This document shows, piece after piece, positions 13,301-23,866 of a stretch of DNA of 64,000 nt (its first letter is position 1; each line of letters begins with the position of its first letter). The DNA comes from Misgurnus anguillicaudatus. Lineage: Eukaryota > Chordata > Actinopteri > Cypriniformes > Cobitidae. The notes under the pieces are model-generated. The model did not search any database. It was not told where the DNA came from and saw nothing but the letters and a program-made list of their open reading frames with translations. The position numbers and the translations under genes were made by a program. Where the stretch lies: the NCBI RefSeq assembly GCF_027580225.2, contig NC_073354.2:7850001-7914000 (forward strand), in the 5' to 3' direction.

Positions 13301-13930
13301 CAGAATGGGTGTCATCTTATTTGTAACAAACCCACTAAATAATATTATTGCTCAATTACAGCCATAGAAAACACGAACGGGCAAGTAAACAATATCTAGA
13401 CTACAATAACTGGATAAGTACCGTGCAAGTATAGATCATCTGCACCAGTTTGATAATGATCAAACTATTCTGCTAGCAGCTAGCTAAGTTAACAGCAAAC
13501 GAAGAGCTTTGAAGCGCAAGTAAAAGTTTTAAACACGGCCCAGCAGTCACTGTGTACTTGTGCACGATACTAACACTCATTAAAAAGAGGCACATAATAA
13601 AGTCATGCCATCATAACACCCACCCGCGCAGTTTCCCCTCAGCTCTACGCAATGCTAGTTCACAGATGCGCACTTTACCTGACTATCCTGACGTAAACAA
13701 ACCCAATTTCTTAGGGCCACAGCAAGTATGCCTGTTTTTTCTCTTTGAAACTTGCGAAGCGGACTAAACTTACTGCGGAGGTTGTTGACGAGCTCGGCAT
13801 GACTCGCTCCTCCGGATTTCCAGGCCATTATTCTGCGGATCAGGTAGAGTGCGGCTGTCAGCGCCGCGCCTGCGCACACCGCTCTTCCGAGCACCGTTAC
13901 CACTTCCAGCACTGATACGTCACCCGGCAT
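4301..13930 (-). CDS. pcmt: Protein-L-isoaspartate O-methyltransferase, eight exons
   Basis: The enzyme repairs isomerised Asp/Asn residues by methylating L-isoaspartyl groups with S-adenosylmethionine, mainly in the cytosol. Exons in transcript order: 13774-13930, 5797-5901, 5543-5574, 5357-5461, 5160-5283, ~4833-4914, and a last exon 4301-4480 that ends SRWK-stop; an extra break in the last part is not excluded. Visible hallmarks are [19 protein letters not shown] at the start of the mature-type protein, YMDSPQSIG, the SAM-binding motif [41 protein letters not shown] and [19 protein letters not shown]. The upstream ATG at 13930 adds a hydrophobic N-terminal extension (about 34 residues before MAWKSGG), as in the long mammalian isoform. 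The exon 5/6 junction lacks a clean AG acceptor (see findings). Intron 1 is about 7.9 kb and full of repeats. The gene is divergently paired with nup43. Confidence 0.93.
6129..6172 (-). repeat. SINE/LINE 3'-tail fragment
   Basis: The complement carries the widespread fish tail with a ggataaaagcgtctgc core, seen here as gcagacgcttttatcc. The same core occurs on the plus strand at about 50984-51020. In fish genomes this sequence ends many SINE/LINE copies. The fragment is too short to assign a family. Confidence 0.5.
6173..8040. other. pcmt intron 1, AT-rich, no gene
   Basis: AT-rich intronic sequence. A short phrase of the type ggttgcaccacctgacc recurs at about 6220 and 6361. I see no exon, RNA gene or complete transposon here. 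Confidence 0.4.
8061..8275. repeat. Tandem duplication of a ~104-bp unit
   Basis: The unit starting gttttatcaactgg at 8061 starts again at 8165. Both copies share the blocks atc(c/t)tccagacagtga and ggccgtgtggc(a/g)c. The unit is CpG-containing and lies next to the possible alternative pcmt exon. Confidence 0.7.
8424..8442 (-). CDS. Possible alternative first coding exon of pcmt
   Basis: On the minus strand an ATG at 8442 opens MTFLHR and runs to a good donor (CATCGAG then GTAAACG) after 19 coding bases. The phase matches exon 2 (G+AG = Glu), giving MTFLHRENGIIKS, directly joined to the conserved catalytic protein. It sits in a locally CpG-richer stretch (about 8040-8560). This is a prediction from frame and splice signal only; no transcript evidence. 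Confidence 0.3.
9024..10398. mobile_element. hAT-type element, TAGGGTGACCACC termini
   Basis: Left TIR TAGGGTGACCACC and right TIR GGTGGTCACCCTA, flanked by a perfect 8-bp duplication gtcaccct (9016-9023 and 10399-10406). 1375 bp long. It contains a nested MITE at 9821-10248. Short frames near 9350-9560 are open but show no BED zinc finger or hAT dimerisation motif, so I call it non-autonomous. Confidence 0.85.
9821..10248. mobile_element. MITE with CACTGCAAAAAA ends, nested
   Basis: Inverted ends CACTGCAAAAAA and TTTTTTGCAGTG with TA on each side. Internal segments also pair: gagcaaaacgacccaagaaa near 9923 matches the complement of tttcttgggtcgttttgctc near 10130, so most of the element can fold into a hairpin. 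It is inserted within the 9024-10398 hAT element. Confidence 0.75.
11156..11529. mobile_element. hAT-type MITE, CAGTGTTTCCCAA family
   Basis: Left end CAGTGTTTCCCAATCCTGG and right end CCAGGACTGGGAAACACCG, inverted, flanked by ccctagat and ccctagac (7 of 8). A hairpin MITE (11264-11420) is nested in the centre. A clean copy of the same family lies at 34155-34358. Confidence 0.8.
11264..11420. repeat. Hairpin MITE family, copy 1
   Basis: The ends cttgttcgacttcatg and catgaagccgaacaag are inverted. An inner pair, (g)atgacgt(t/c)aaagtgccgc and cgtggtactttgacgtcatc, also folds. Related copies are at about 12975-13105, 25415-25600 and 37619-37792. Confidence 0.65.
11614..12324. mobile_element. 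hAT-type element, CAGGGCTTTT ends
   Basis: Left end CAGGGCTTTTTATGATGCC; right end gtttgaaaacccttg. Flanks are gtctatac and atctatac (7 of 8). A second hAT-like element (11690-12042) is nested inside. No coding region. Confidence 0.65.
11690..12042. mobile_element. hAT-type MITE, TAGTGCTGCCTCACG ends, nested
   Basis: About 45-bp inverted termini beginning TAGTGCTGCCTCACGATTAG and ending GTGAGGCAGCACTA. A perfect 8-bp repeat catatata flanks both ends (11682-11689 and 12043-12050), although this low-complexity sequence is weaker evidence than a unique duplication. AT-rich interior. Confidence 0.75.
12975..13105. repeat. Hairpin MITE family, copy 2 (diverged)
   Basis: Has the inner inverted pair of the family: attaccgcgagaa against ttctcgcggtac, plus ctctgcgcaaaccgatc against gatcagtctgcgcag at the outside. 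More divergent than the other copies. Confidence 0.5.
13774..13930 (-). CDS. pcmt: pcmt exon 1 (membrane-like N-terminal extension)
   Basis: The frame opens at 13930 ([14 protein letters not shown]...), passes a hydrophobic stretch ([17 protein letters not shown]), then [18 protein letters not shown], and ends at a GTAAGT donor after CGCA. The codon is completed by exon 2 (A+AG = Lys). An internal start at 13828 gives the canonical cytosolic form. A further in-frame ATG at 13972 would add 14 residues (Gln-rich); I prefer 13930 because its product resembles the known long form. Confidence 0.85.
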
Positions 13931-14725
13931 GACCAAACACTCTTTAACGAGTCTTTGCTGCTGCTGCCTCATTCATCGTCTGCCATGTTTATCATATGAA
14001 GATATTGACATATATTTCATGTAATTCGGAATTTCTCGGGTAGTGTCGATCTGCTGCTATGGCCAGCAGGAGGAGAGCACGAGCGCGTTACTGTCGTGTG
14101 ACGTAATGGATTGTAAGGTTCACCGATTTGGCGCATTTTCTAAAGGCCAAATAATTTTTTTGTAAGTTTAATAGGCTAATAAACAAATCAGTATATAGAC
14201 AAAATGCCCAAACTGTAAGACACTGTGGCAGGCAAATTAAATTTCCTTTCTCTTTAATATTAGTTTAATCAATTAAACCTGCCACAGAACTGTTGCGTGT
14301 GTAATACGTCACAACGTGAAAAAAATGAAGCTGTGTCCGCCTTTTTTATATAGTTGACTTACATGTTATTCGATATATTGAGAACATAGAATTATTATTA
14401 AACAATTTCAGACAGAAGAATATGTGGCCAGTAAAAACGTAATGTGTTTAATCAGGTAAAATTACAAATAATATTAAAATATATTATATATTACTGTATT
14501 CATTTTTTTAAATGAACTTACATTATTATATTATTCCAGTTGTTATTTGTAATTGCTAAAGTTATGCAATTTCATATTCGTTTTTACCGAATCGCGTTTG
14601 GTTGTTTTGACCTGTTGAGGCCGCCGTAGCTTAACACGACAGAAGAAGCTGGCGGGATACAGCCTAGCGGTGCATGTGGAGCAGACTGCGGTACTTGGGA
14701 TTATAAAAACTATTGTAGTGTTTCA
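13931..14725. promoter_or_regulatory. Probable bidirectional promoter, pcmt/nup43
   Basis: The 795 bp between the divergent start codons of pcmt (13930, minus) and nup43 (14726, plus). No TATA box stands out. CpG-containing stretches occur near both starts (about 13950-14130 and 14580-14700), with AT-rich sequence between. Human PCMT1 and NUP43 are likewise head to head, so shared promoter control is likely; the exact start sites are not visible. Confidence 0.6.
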
Positions 14726-17700
14726 ATGGAGTGTATAAATGCAAAATACATCTCACAGAAAATCAGCGCAACGCGATGGCGGCCTGTTTCTGCGGCTTCA
14801 CTTCAGCAGCCCGAGCTGTTCGCTACAGGATCATGGGATAACGAGGCACGAACACAAGTTCAAAACATGTCAACTGTGTTTTAGCAGTGAACCGATTGAT
14901 GTTTAATTGTTATTCATTGATCACTTTGTGTCTGCAGAATAACAGAGTGTCGATCTGGTCTCTGGGGGATCATGAAGTGACACCCATGGATGGAGAGTTT
15001 GAGGAAGATCCTCAGTTACTGTGCGAATGTCAGCATGAAGGAGATGTGATGGATCTGCAGGTCAGTGATGACAGATGATGACACACACCTGATGAATTTG
15101 TATTTTTCTTTCCAAAATAATTAGTTGTTTGAAATATTTAAAACTGAGCTTTAAGCAGAATAATAGATTTTATATGCTAATATGCATGAAACGTATGATA
15201 ATTAATGTGCTATATTATAAAAAACATTCTTCTTATAGAAAATTAAATATAATCCCTGAAATATTATATGAAGTATTCATGTTGTTGTCAGTACCAGTTT
15301 CAATCCATGTTTTAAATTTTATTACTAGACAAAAGATGCGGCACACACAACGAACGGGCCATCTAATAATAAGTTGTTCAATATATACAGTCATTTGTTT
15401 GTCTTTGTAGTTTTTAGATCAAGACAGGCTTGTTTCTGCATCCTCAAGTGGGTCTGTGACCATCTTTAAACTTCGGTCTGACTGTCAGGTATCAGTTTTA
15501 ATGAGGTGGTTGAACATCGCAAATAACAAAATACAGCTTATGTATGACTCATGTTAAATTCTTGTTTTTTTGCCTTCACGTGTCTGTGTATTATGTGATG
15601 TTAGGCTTTGTCAGTGGCTCATGTGTGGAAGAGAGCTCATCGATACTCGTGTGATAATGCACCTTGCACTGCAGTAGTGTGTCGAAGTCCTGAAATAGTG
15701 TCAGTGGGGGAAGACGGTCAAATTATTCTGTATAAAGCAGATCAGACAGAAGTTCTCCGGGTTATTGGTAAGTATTATTTGGCACAGAAAACGATCCTCC
15801 ATATACATTTTGTTGTTTACATTTATTTCCCTGTGTATTATTCTGACAGTTTTACTTTTTCTACAAACATGGAAAAGCGATTTTTATTTTGTCCTAAACT
15901 TGACCAGTCCTGGTTACTCCTTATAATCATCTCGAAATAAGTAACACAGGTTTAGCATGAGTACTGTGATTAAATGATGACATGTTTGGGTCAACAATGG
16001 GGGATGTGTTAATTTTGAGTGATATGTCTGTGTTATTGGGTTTCAACAGAAAATGCAGATAGCAGTACGATTCATGGCGTGACATTCCTGAGGACGACAG
16101 AAGTACTTACTGTGAATTCAATCGGCCAGCTGAAGATGTGGGACTTCAGACAGCACAATGACAATCCTGCACAGATTCTCTCTCTGTATGATTCACTCAC
16201 ATTCACTCAAACACCTTAAACTAGGGATGCACCGAGATATCGGCCTATAGACGGTTTCATCGGACGCATGGTCCGATCTTTACTTACGGTTTCAGGTTTT
16301 TTTAGCCTGGCTAACACCAGACCAGTCTTATTGAGAATGAGACGTGGTCTTAGAACCATATACTTATTTTCTCGTATTTGAGGCGTGGTTTTTCGAATAT
16401 CCAGAGCCGTTAATGTCTGTCAAATGCGTCTGTACAAAGCTCATAGCCAATCGTTTCAATTATACCAGATGACGTATGTAGAGCAACATCAATTCAAACG
16501 TAAACGACTTTTATCGGTTCGTGTGCACACAGCTGAAAGCTATGCAACTAAACCGGTAGCTGTATATTGTATTGAAAAGCAACACAATTTAGTGGCACTG
16601 TGACAACCACAGTAAAGGCATAATGACAATATGATATTAATAAATACCACTTACCATTTAGAAGTTAATTGTACTTCGTCGACAGCGATGCCTAGCAGGT
16701 TGGTCCTATAAATCTCCGTGGCTATCATGTCTTGCCATATCCAAACATACTTCTTGGATATGAAATTGTTTAACGCCAAAAGTTGCTCTTTTTTTAAATA
16801 AACTTGCGTTCAAAACTACTTAGAATACTATCTAAGGCTGCATGAAAAGTAACTTCGCGTCTGTTGCCGTGTTAACAAATAACAATACTGCTTTGATGTG
16901 TCGCATAGACGTCGTTATCGTCTTGCTGCCCCCTCCCCGTTCTGTGATTGGTTCCCTATTAAGGGGCAAAAAAGGGCCATAGTTTCCATGCTAGACTTGC
17001 AGCGTGAATACATTTGCATGCAAGGCAGCATGGGGAAACCCAGTTTTTTTTTTTTTAATAGTCTGACTAGTTAGTAAACTTAACTCTTAAACAAATACTT
17101 CGTCTAAAATAACAAATGTTTTGGTTTCCTAGGTAATTTACGTGTTGTTTATTGTGCTTGTTATATAAATAAACTATGTTTAAAGTACTTTGTTGTTATT
17201 TATTCTTAGCGGAGTTTACCGGAAGTTACGTGTTGACCACGAAAGCCGCTTGTTTATATTGGTACCTTCTGAAACTGTCTATAATCCATATTGACAGACA
17301 AAGCCATTTTTACACTGTAATTAAAATCGGCTGATTGTTTAAAAATAGACGATGATCAGGGCATATTATATCCTGGCAATCAAAAGGGGCAAAAATGCAT
17401 CAGAGCTCATAGTGTGTGATTATTTTGTATTGGCTCACAAATGACATCAGAATTGCAGTTAGTACGCTTTGCACTTCTAGGATTTTATGGCATAATAAGT
17501 GGAGTAAAAACGAAACTATAGGTATAAAGTGTCAAATATGGTATAGACACAGGGATTTTGTCTATCGGTGCATGCCTACTTTAATCCTATACTAAAGTAT
17601 AACTGATGGAAACTGTGAATATTTTCCTCTTTACATTTTATACATTGCAACATTGCTTCTGAGGACTTGAAATAAGTCACATGGATTACTTCTATGGAGC

Positions 17701-20114
17701 CACTGTCACTAATTCACTTTAATTATATTGAAGAGTGGCCAGAATATTCTTTAAAAATGACCACAGAAGAAAGCCAGACATGTTGATAGAAGTACAAAAG
17801 TGTGTCTATAACCGGTTATATTTGGTGTTGACGCAGGACTGGAGACAGGGTTCCTCTGAACTGCGTGGATAAACATCCGAATCAGCAGCACATAGTGGCC
17901 ACAGGAGGACAGGATGGGATGTTGTGTATCTGGGATGTGAGACAGGGCAGCGTGCCCTCCACTATCACAGAAGCACATTCAGCAGAAAGTAAGACCTGCT
18001 CTTTTCATCTAAATGTTTAGCTTTATTTATTTGTTTTTCCTGTTATGCAGGACTGTTTTAACTCTGTACCTGTACACAATGAGTATGCTTGTATATCATA
18101 ATGATTTTTTCGATAAAATATTAAACCAGACTTTGATAAGTGCGCTGTGGGCATTAAAGCATTAGTTATCATAATGTTTTTGTTGTTGGTTCAGTCTTGG
18201 ACTAGAAAAATTTCCAAGTAATTGTCATCACTAACAGCGACAAAAGTCATTTTATTTGATCTCTTTGGGCATGTGTGAGAAATGTCAGAAAGCTTGATTG
18301 ATATACAGTAATTGATACTGACTCTGTGTTTCATTGTAGTGTGGGAAGTTCATTTTCATCCAACAAACCCCAATCACTTATTCACCTGTTCAGAGGACGG
18401 ATCCCTGCTCCACTGGGAGACAACATCAGCATCGGACATGAGCTCACTTTTGCAGAGTAAGAGAAGACTCAAACACAGTACATGAAATGAGAAATAATAA
18501 TTTGCAGGAGGACAGTTATCTGGTTATATGTATGCACATGTGATTAAAGGACAGGTAAAGGATAAAATCAATCAACTTGTTGATTAGTAAAGGTGCTGTA
18601 GAATGTAAAACTGTATTTATCTAAGCATAGATGAATAATATGAGTTCTGTACATGGTAATGATATATCGTGAACCTCAAACACGATTATTTTTTCCTTCT
18701 TATGTAAACCTTGTGCATGCAAAAGACCGCTGGAAAACAGGCCAATCTCAACATAACACCAACTGTGACGTTACAGTCGAGATGTACGCCCTAACATTAC
18801 ACATTAAATTAATTACAATGCTAAAAACAAAGTTTTGTCTGCTGAATTAGCGCTATATGCTAGTTAATGCTATATGCTAGTCTTTAGGCTGAAGTTCTAC
18901 TATTGACGTTACAAACACACAAAAAAACGTAACACTCATAAACGTCCATTAACAATCTCCAAACAATTGACTATTCCTCAAAATTTGTATCTTCATCTGA
19001 TACAGACTCAAACATAAGATCTGTTTACACACACACAGAGCTGCTCTGAGAAACAGCCAATCAGAGCAGAGCTCAACATTATTATTCATGACCCTTTTAA
19101 ATAAGGGAATAGAATTTCATTTCTAAAAGCATATCCTAGGGTGGACATGTAACACTGTCTCTGGATATTTTTTGCACTTTATAGAGCCACATACCTTCTA
19201 TGTAGATATCAGAGAACATTTTAACATATTATTTCAATGTATTCTTTCGTACCTTTAAGGACTATATCGGGTATATTGTTAACCTATTTTATAGTGGGCA
19301 ATATAACATGTGTTCATGTTTCACATGTAAAAAAACGCGGAATTTTTCACACAATTGACTTATCTGTATAGCGCTGTTTTCACTGTCCTCAAAACAGGCT
19401 GATGTCTTCCTTGTTATGTGAAGTCCCTCCTTCAGAAATACGTAACAAGTTCTGATTGTGTAGTTTGTTTAGTGTGCTGTGATTCGATGGCAGCTTAGCT
19501 TAGCAGAGTCGTTTGAGCCAAAGCTGGTGACTGACGTATTCCTGTGGGCGGAGTTTAGTCAACGCACAGTTTTACTGACGTCATTAAAGCAGGAAATAGA
19601 GGGCTGTAGTCCAAACCGGCCGTTCGTTGTAGGCTTTTAAAGAGGAATTTTATTGAAGATAATATATCACCTGGCAGTAAACTTTGAGCTTTATCATTTT
19701 ACAGGTATTATTTATGCTATTATAGCAACATTACACACTTACTAGGGTTTAAAAATTGGTATCAGGAAGAACGTAACCTTTAAGGCTATTACTTGCTGGG
19801 TTATAATTGGTTTGTAGCTAACAGAGTTTATATTCTACAGTGTCTGTTTTTTGTTTATTTCTAATGTTTGTTGTGCTGGTTCATTGTTTCAGAAGGGTTG
19901 GAACAGCAGGGTCACGTCACACAGTGCCATACAGCACAATGACTCTGTGGTCAGCGCTTGGCTTACAGGAGACTCCAGCAAAAGTAAACTGGAAGCGACT
20001 CACATGCTGCCCAGTCAGACCATGGCTGTCAACAGTCTGGATGTACTGGAGCAGTGTTTAGTGTGCGGCACTGATGGAGAGGCTATCTACATGCATAGAC
20101 AAGTCCCTGTCTGA
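14726..20114 (+). CDS. nup43: Nucleoporin Nup43, WD-repeat protein, eight exons
   Basis: A WD40 beta-propeller subunit of the Nup107-160 (Y) complex of the nuclear pore and of kinetochores. Exons: 14726-14845, 14938-15060, 15411-15488, 15605-15767, 16050-16185, 17837-17988, 18340-~18455, 19893-20114; about 369 residues, close to the human length. Recognisable phrases are KYISQKISATRWRP near the N-terminus, ATGSWDNE, VVCRSPEIVSVGEDGQI, VTFLRTTEVLTVNSIGQLK, MWDFRQ, VATGGQDGMLCIWDVRQGS, EMWEVHFHPTNPNHLFTCSE, DGSLLHWE and CLVCGTDGEAIY near the end. Exon 1 either uses a GC donor (GAG-GCACGA), which keeps the alignment length, or a GT donor 12 bases later. The exon 7/8 junction shows a one-base phase conflict (see findings). 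Introns 5 and 7 hold transposons. Confidence 0.93.
16222..17578. mobile_element. hAT-type element in nup43 intron 5
   Basis: Left end TAGGGATGCACCGAGATATC; right end tctatcggtgcatgccta. Flanks ccttaaac and ctttaatc agree at 6 of 8. Same terminal family as 43990-45446, but older. No transposase frame seen. Confidence 0.65.
19287..19784. repeat. ~500-bp interspersed repeat, copy A
   Basis: Very similar over its whole length to 30441-30930 (for example tagtgggcaatataacatg at the start and caggaagaacgt(a/g)accttt at the end), in the same orientation. It lies in nup43 intron 7; the partner lies in an lrp11 intron. It carries gtcattaaagcaggaaatag in both copies. Class unknown. Confidence 0.75.
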
Positions 20115-20280
20115 TGATAAAAACAAATGCTTGTAATTTTTTATATACTGAATTCTTCTTTTCTATTGATTGAATCTGCATGATCGAGTCATTAAAAAAA
20201 GCAATGTTTACAAACTGTTTGTCGTAAAAGAGTTACAAGGATTTGAGCCATGCTAAAAGTTTAGTACTTTTAGGGGTGGT

Positions 20281-21208
20281 TTCCCGGACAAGGATTATCT
20301 TAAAGGAATAGTCTACTCATTTTCAATATTAAAATATGTTATTACCTTAACTAAGAACTGTTGATACATCCCTCTATCATCTGTGTGCGTGCACGTAAGC
20401 GCTGGAGCGCGCTGCGACGCTTCGATAGCATTTAGCTTAGCCCCATTCATTCAATTGTACCAATCAGAGATAAAGTTAGAAGTGACCAAACACATCAACG
20501 TTTTTCCCATTCAAGACGAGTAGTTATACGAGCAAGTTTGGTGGTACAAAATAAAACGTAGCGCTTTTCTAAGCGGATTTAAAAGAGGAACTATATTTTA
20601 TGGCGTAATAGCACTTTTGGGAGTACTTCGACTCGGCGCAGCAACAGCCTCCCTCTCCCATTATGAGAGTGAGTAGGGGAGCGGACTTTTCAGGCGAGTC
20701 GAAGTACTCCCAAAAGTGCTATTACGCCATAAAATATAGTTCCTCTTTTAAATCCGCTTAGAAAAGCGCTGCGTTTTATTTTGTACCGCCGAGCTTGCTC
20801 GTATAACTACTCGTCTTAAATAGGAGGAACGTTGATGTGTTTGGTCACTTCTAACTTTCTCTGGATGGTGCCATTGAATGAATGGGGCTAAGCTAAATGC
20901 TATCGAAGTGTAGCAGCGCGCTCCAGCGCTTACGTGCACGCACACAGATGATAGAGGGATGTATCAACAATTCTTAGTTAAGGTAATAACATATTTTAAT
21001 ACTGAAAATGAGTAGACTATTCCTTTAAGTTTAATTTAGAATTTAACAAACATGCCTTACTAAAACATTACTTGTGTGCATTTTGAGGTAAAACAAAGGG
21101 CACTGGGGTATTTTAAGGTATGTCAGTGCAAGAGGTTTTTAGTTTGGACAGCTCTTACATTTATTTTAATCTAAAACTAGTCTAATCCCTGTCCGGAAAA
21201 CTGCCCTT
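20281..21208. repeat. Interspersed repeat with GTTTCCCGGACA ends, copy 1
   Basis: Left end gtttcccggacaaggatta; right end taatccctgtccggaaaac (inverted). Split by the TTAA foldback element 20304-21024. Other copies: 31002-31195, 51993-52706, and a fragment around 42870-42960. All share aacaaacatgccttactaaa and gggcagctcttacatttatt-type blocks. A DNA-type repeat rather than a gene. Confidence 0.65.
20304..21024. mobile_element. TTAA foldback element (almost entirely hairpin)
   Basis: TTAA at both edges (20300-20303 and 21025-21028). The left arm (about 20304-20637) and the right arm (about 20695-21024) are long inverted copies, each about 330 bp, separated by a loop of under 60 bp. Shared blocks include aggaatagtctactcatttt, cacgtaagcgctggagcgcg and aaagtgctattacgcc. 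No coding region. Kolobok-like by its target. Confidence 0.85.
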
Positions 21209-22392
21209 TAGAGTTAAAGGCGGAGTGCACGATCTCTGAAAGCTAATGTTGACATTTGAAATCACCTAAACAAACACGCCCCTACCCCAATAGAATCTGG
21301 ACCTTCTTTTGATAGACCCGCCCCACACATACACAACCCAGGCAACAATGTCGGTTATAGTGCCCCTTACTGCTGATTGGATACAAGTGAATTTTGGTAC
21401 TCGGCCTGACTCCCTTTTCCAAAGCGTTTCTCAAATATCGTGTACCCCGCCTTTAAATAACTTGCATTATTTAGGATTTGTGACATAAAACCACTCAAAA
21501 TGGTCAGTTTAGGGTTAGACATTTATACATCACCCTAAAACTGCATAAATAAGCTTTTATTGATTTATGCTTTATTACGATAGGATCATATTTGGCCAAG
21601 ATACAATAATAAAAAATCTGGAATCTGAGGGTGCAAAAAAAAAATCGAAATTATTGAGATAAAGTTACCTTTAAAGTTGTCAAAGTGAAATCCTTAGCAA
21701 CACATATTACTAATGATAAATACATTTTTGATATATTTGTGGTAGGATATTTACAAGATACAATGTTTAGTATTGCTAAAAATATATCCATGCTACTTAT
21801 GATTGTTTTTTTGGTCACATTTAAGACTTTATTTGAGCAATTATCAACATAATTAATCATCTTTAGGGTCAAGCAAAATGTTACTCAGCTCACATTATCA
21901 TACTTGTGCTATATATTCATAAAATCACTGGGCTTGGTGACAAAAGGTTTGCATTTTTCTTACCAATTGCCTGCTTACTTTACCTCAATCCACGTTTCTC
22001 CCTTATCTATCATTTTTACATATGAGTCTTTTAATGCATATCAATCATATAAATATTATTCATCATTTGCCCTTATAATACTTAAATGCATTCATATTTA
22101 AATTGATAAAGGCCAAGTGCATATGAATGCCGTCTCTATCTTCAGAGCTTACCCACTTCTCATAACCATTTTAAAATGTTTGTATAGTTTTTTGCAAAAG
22201 TATGCTTATGTCTGGTCATTAATAATCATTTATGGATTTTTTAGTAAACAATATTTTAAAGCAGAGCTTTTACATCTATAATAATGATTTTGGTAAGAAA
22301 AACCCAAGTGCACATGTAGATTAAAACATCTGAATATTCAAAGTTGGTTTACATTTCAATTGATTACTTTCTATTTATTTTCAAGACCTTTA
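21209..22392. other. Intergenic, no gene recognised
   Basis: Sequence between the 3' ends of nup43 and lrp11, mostly AT-rich. No exon or RNA gene stands out. The short open frames on both strands have no recognisable motif. Confidence 0.4.
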
Positions 22393-22928
22393 AAGGGGAC
22401 ATTTCACAAGACTTTTTAAGCTGTAAAATAAATCTTTGGTGTCCTCAGAGTGCGTATGTGAAGTTTTAGCTCAAAATACCATATAGATAATTTATTACAG
22501 CATGTTAAAATTTCCACTGTAGGTGCGAGCAAAATGTGCCGTTTTGGGTGTGTCCTTTAAAATGCAAATGAGCTGATGTAATGCAAACACCGATCACAAT
22601 GATGGTGGTTTGTTGAAATTGAAACTCAATTGTGCTGTCAATTATTTTCTATCTCTTTTTCCTACACTAAATTGCAGTGCTGTGATTGGATAGTGCAGAT
22701 TAAGGGGCGGTATTATGTTAATTGGCCTTGCGACCTATGTCACAAAACAGGCGAAATCTGAATGACCTATTTTTTCACATGCTTGCAGAGAATGGTTTAC
22801 CAAAAAAGTTACTGGGTTGATCTTTATCACATTTTCTGGATTGATAACAGCACTGATAACAGCACCAATTATAGCACTTAAACATGGAAAAAGTCAGATT
22901 TTCACACTATGAACCTTTTGATATAACA
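22393..22928 (-). repeat. Interspersed repeat 'gggtccccagtgctt' family, inverted copy
   Basis: Starts ctttaaaggggacatttcac and ends acatggaaaaagtcagattt. The same repeat is at 29166-30112 and 40365-40850 in the opposite orientation, with a fragment near 34800-34900. Shared phrases: gagaatggtttacca, ccacagcactgcca(at/ct)ta and atgcaaatgag-type blocks. No coding function. Confidence 0.7.
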
Positions 22929-23640
22929 TGAAATTTTTACTTTGATTTATTTAAAACACAATTACATAGAGTAACTAAAGATTATATTATATGTGTTTAA
23001 TATCACAGTAAGCCATAAAAACCACATTAAACTCAAATATTCTGTCATATAAGGCAATTTTATTTTTCCAAGAGTTCTTGTTAGGACCATATAAATCTCC
23101 TTAAGATGATGTTGATGCTTCTGTTAGTTAAATCTCTTGTCTATGCCATACGCTGAGAAACATAATGAACACATGATTTAAATATGATTTCAAGGAAGAA
23201 AACAGACTTAAAGTGAAATGTTTATACCAAAAAGGCCCAGAAGTCTTGGGTAAGGCGATTGAAAAGGAAAAAGCTTGTTATACATCATGCATCATAAAAA
23301 TAAAGCTAAACTTTTCACACAAATGTGCACACTTCAAGTACAAAAGCATGTACTTTTAAGTATGCATTTTAAGAGATTGTACAATCACATCATAAAATCA
23401 CTTTTAATTACAAAGATCCAAAACAAAAACCTCCTCTTCCCAAAACGCGTGGATTTGTGGGAAATGTGCAAATTGTCATCCAGGCACATCATTCAAGATG
23501 TTGGCTAATCTGGCCGGCTACATAGGACAGACAGTATGTGAACTGGGGTATTTCAGGGGAAACTTTGAGGTGATATGTTGTTATCGAAAGAAAAATAAAT
23601 GAATAAATATTTATTAATAGATTACAACAGATTTCATCTA

Positions 23641-23660
23641 TACACACACACACACACACA
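23641..23660. repeat. CA dinucleotide microsatellite
   Basis: A run of about ten ac/ca units just downstream of the lrp11 stop. A second short run is at about 23904-23922, in the last lrp11 intron. Confidence 0.9.
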
Positions 23661-23711
23661 TATGTGAATAGTGTCATAATTTGGCAGGTTGATTGACAGG
23701 TGTCTGTTCAG

Positions 23712-23866
23712 TTATAAGTACATGCCATTGATGAGGTAATCCGACTCTTCTGTGGTGAGAGGCAGAGCTTTCTTCAGTCGACGACGCACGAGGAAGAGGC
23801 GACAGCCAACCATTAATAAGAGCAGAACGCTGATGATCAAACCCAAAGCTAGAGGCAGAATCGCAC
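23712..23866 (-). CDS. lrp11: lrp11 last exon: transmembrane segment and cytoplasmic tail
   Basis: Begins [20 protein letters not shown], a single membrane helix, followed by a basic stop-transfer stretch (RRRLKK) and an acidic Ser/Tyr-containing tail with EESDYL near the end. The stop TAA is at 23712-23714. The CA microsatellite in the adjoining intron is nearby. Confidence 0.88.

Noticed and set aside
14887..15410. Frames around nup43 exons 2-3 as separate small genes
   Set aside because: They are parts of exons extended into introns; only the spliced product aligns with Nup43.
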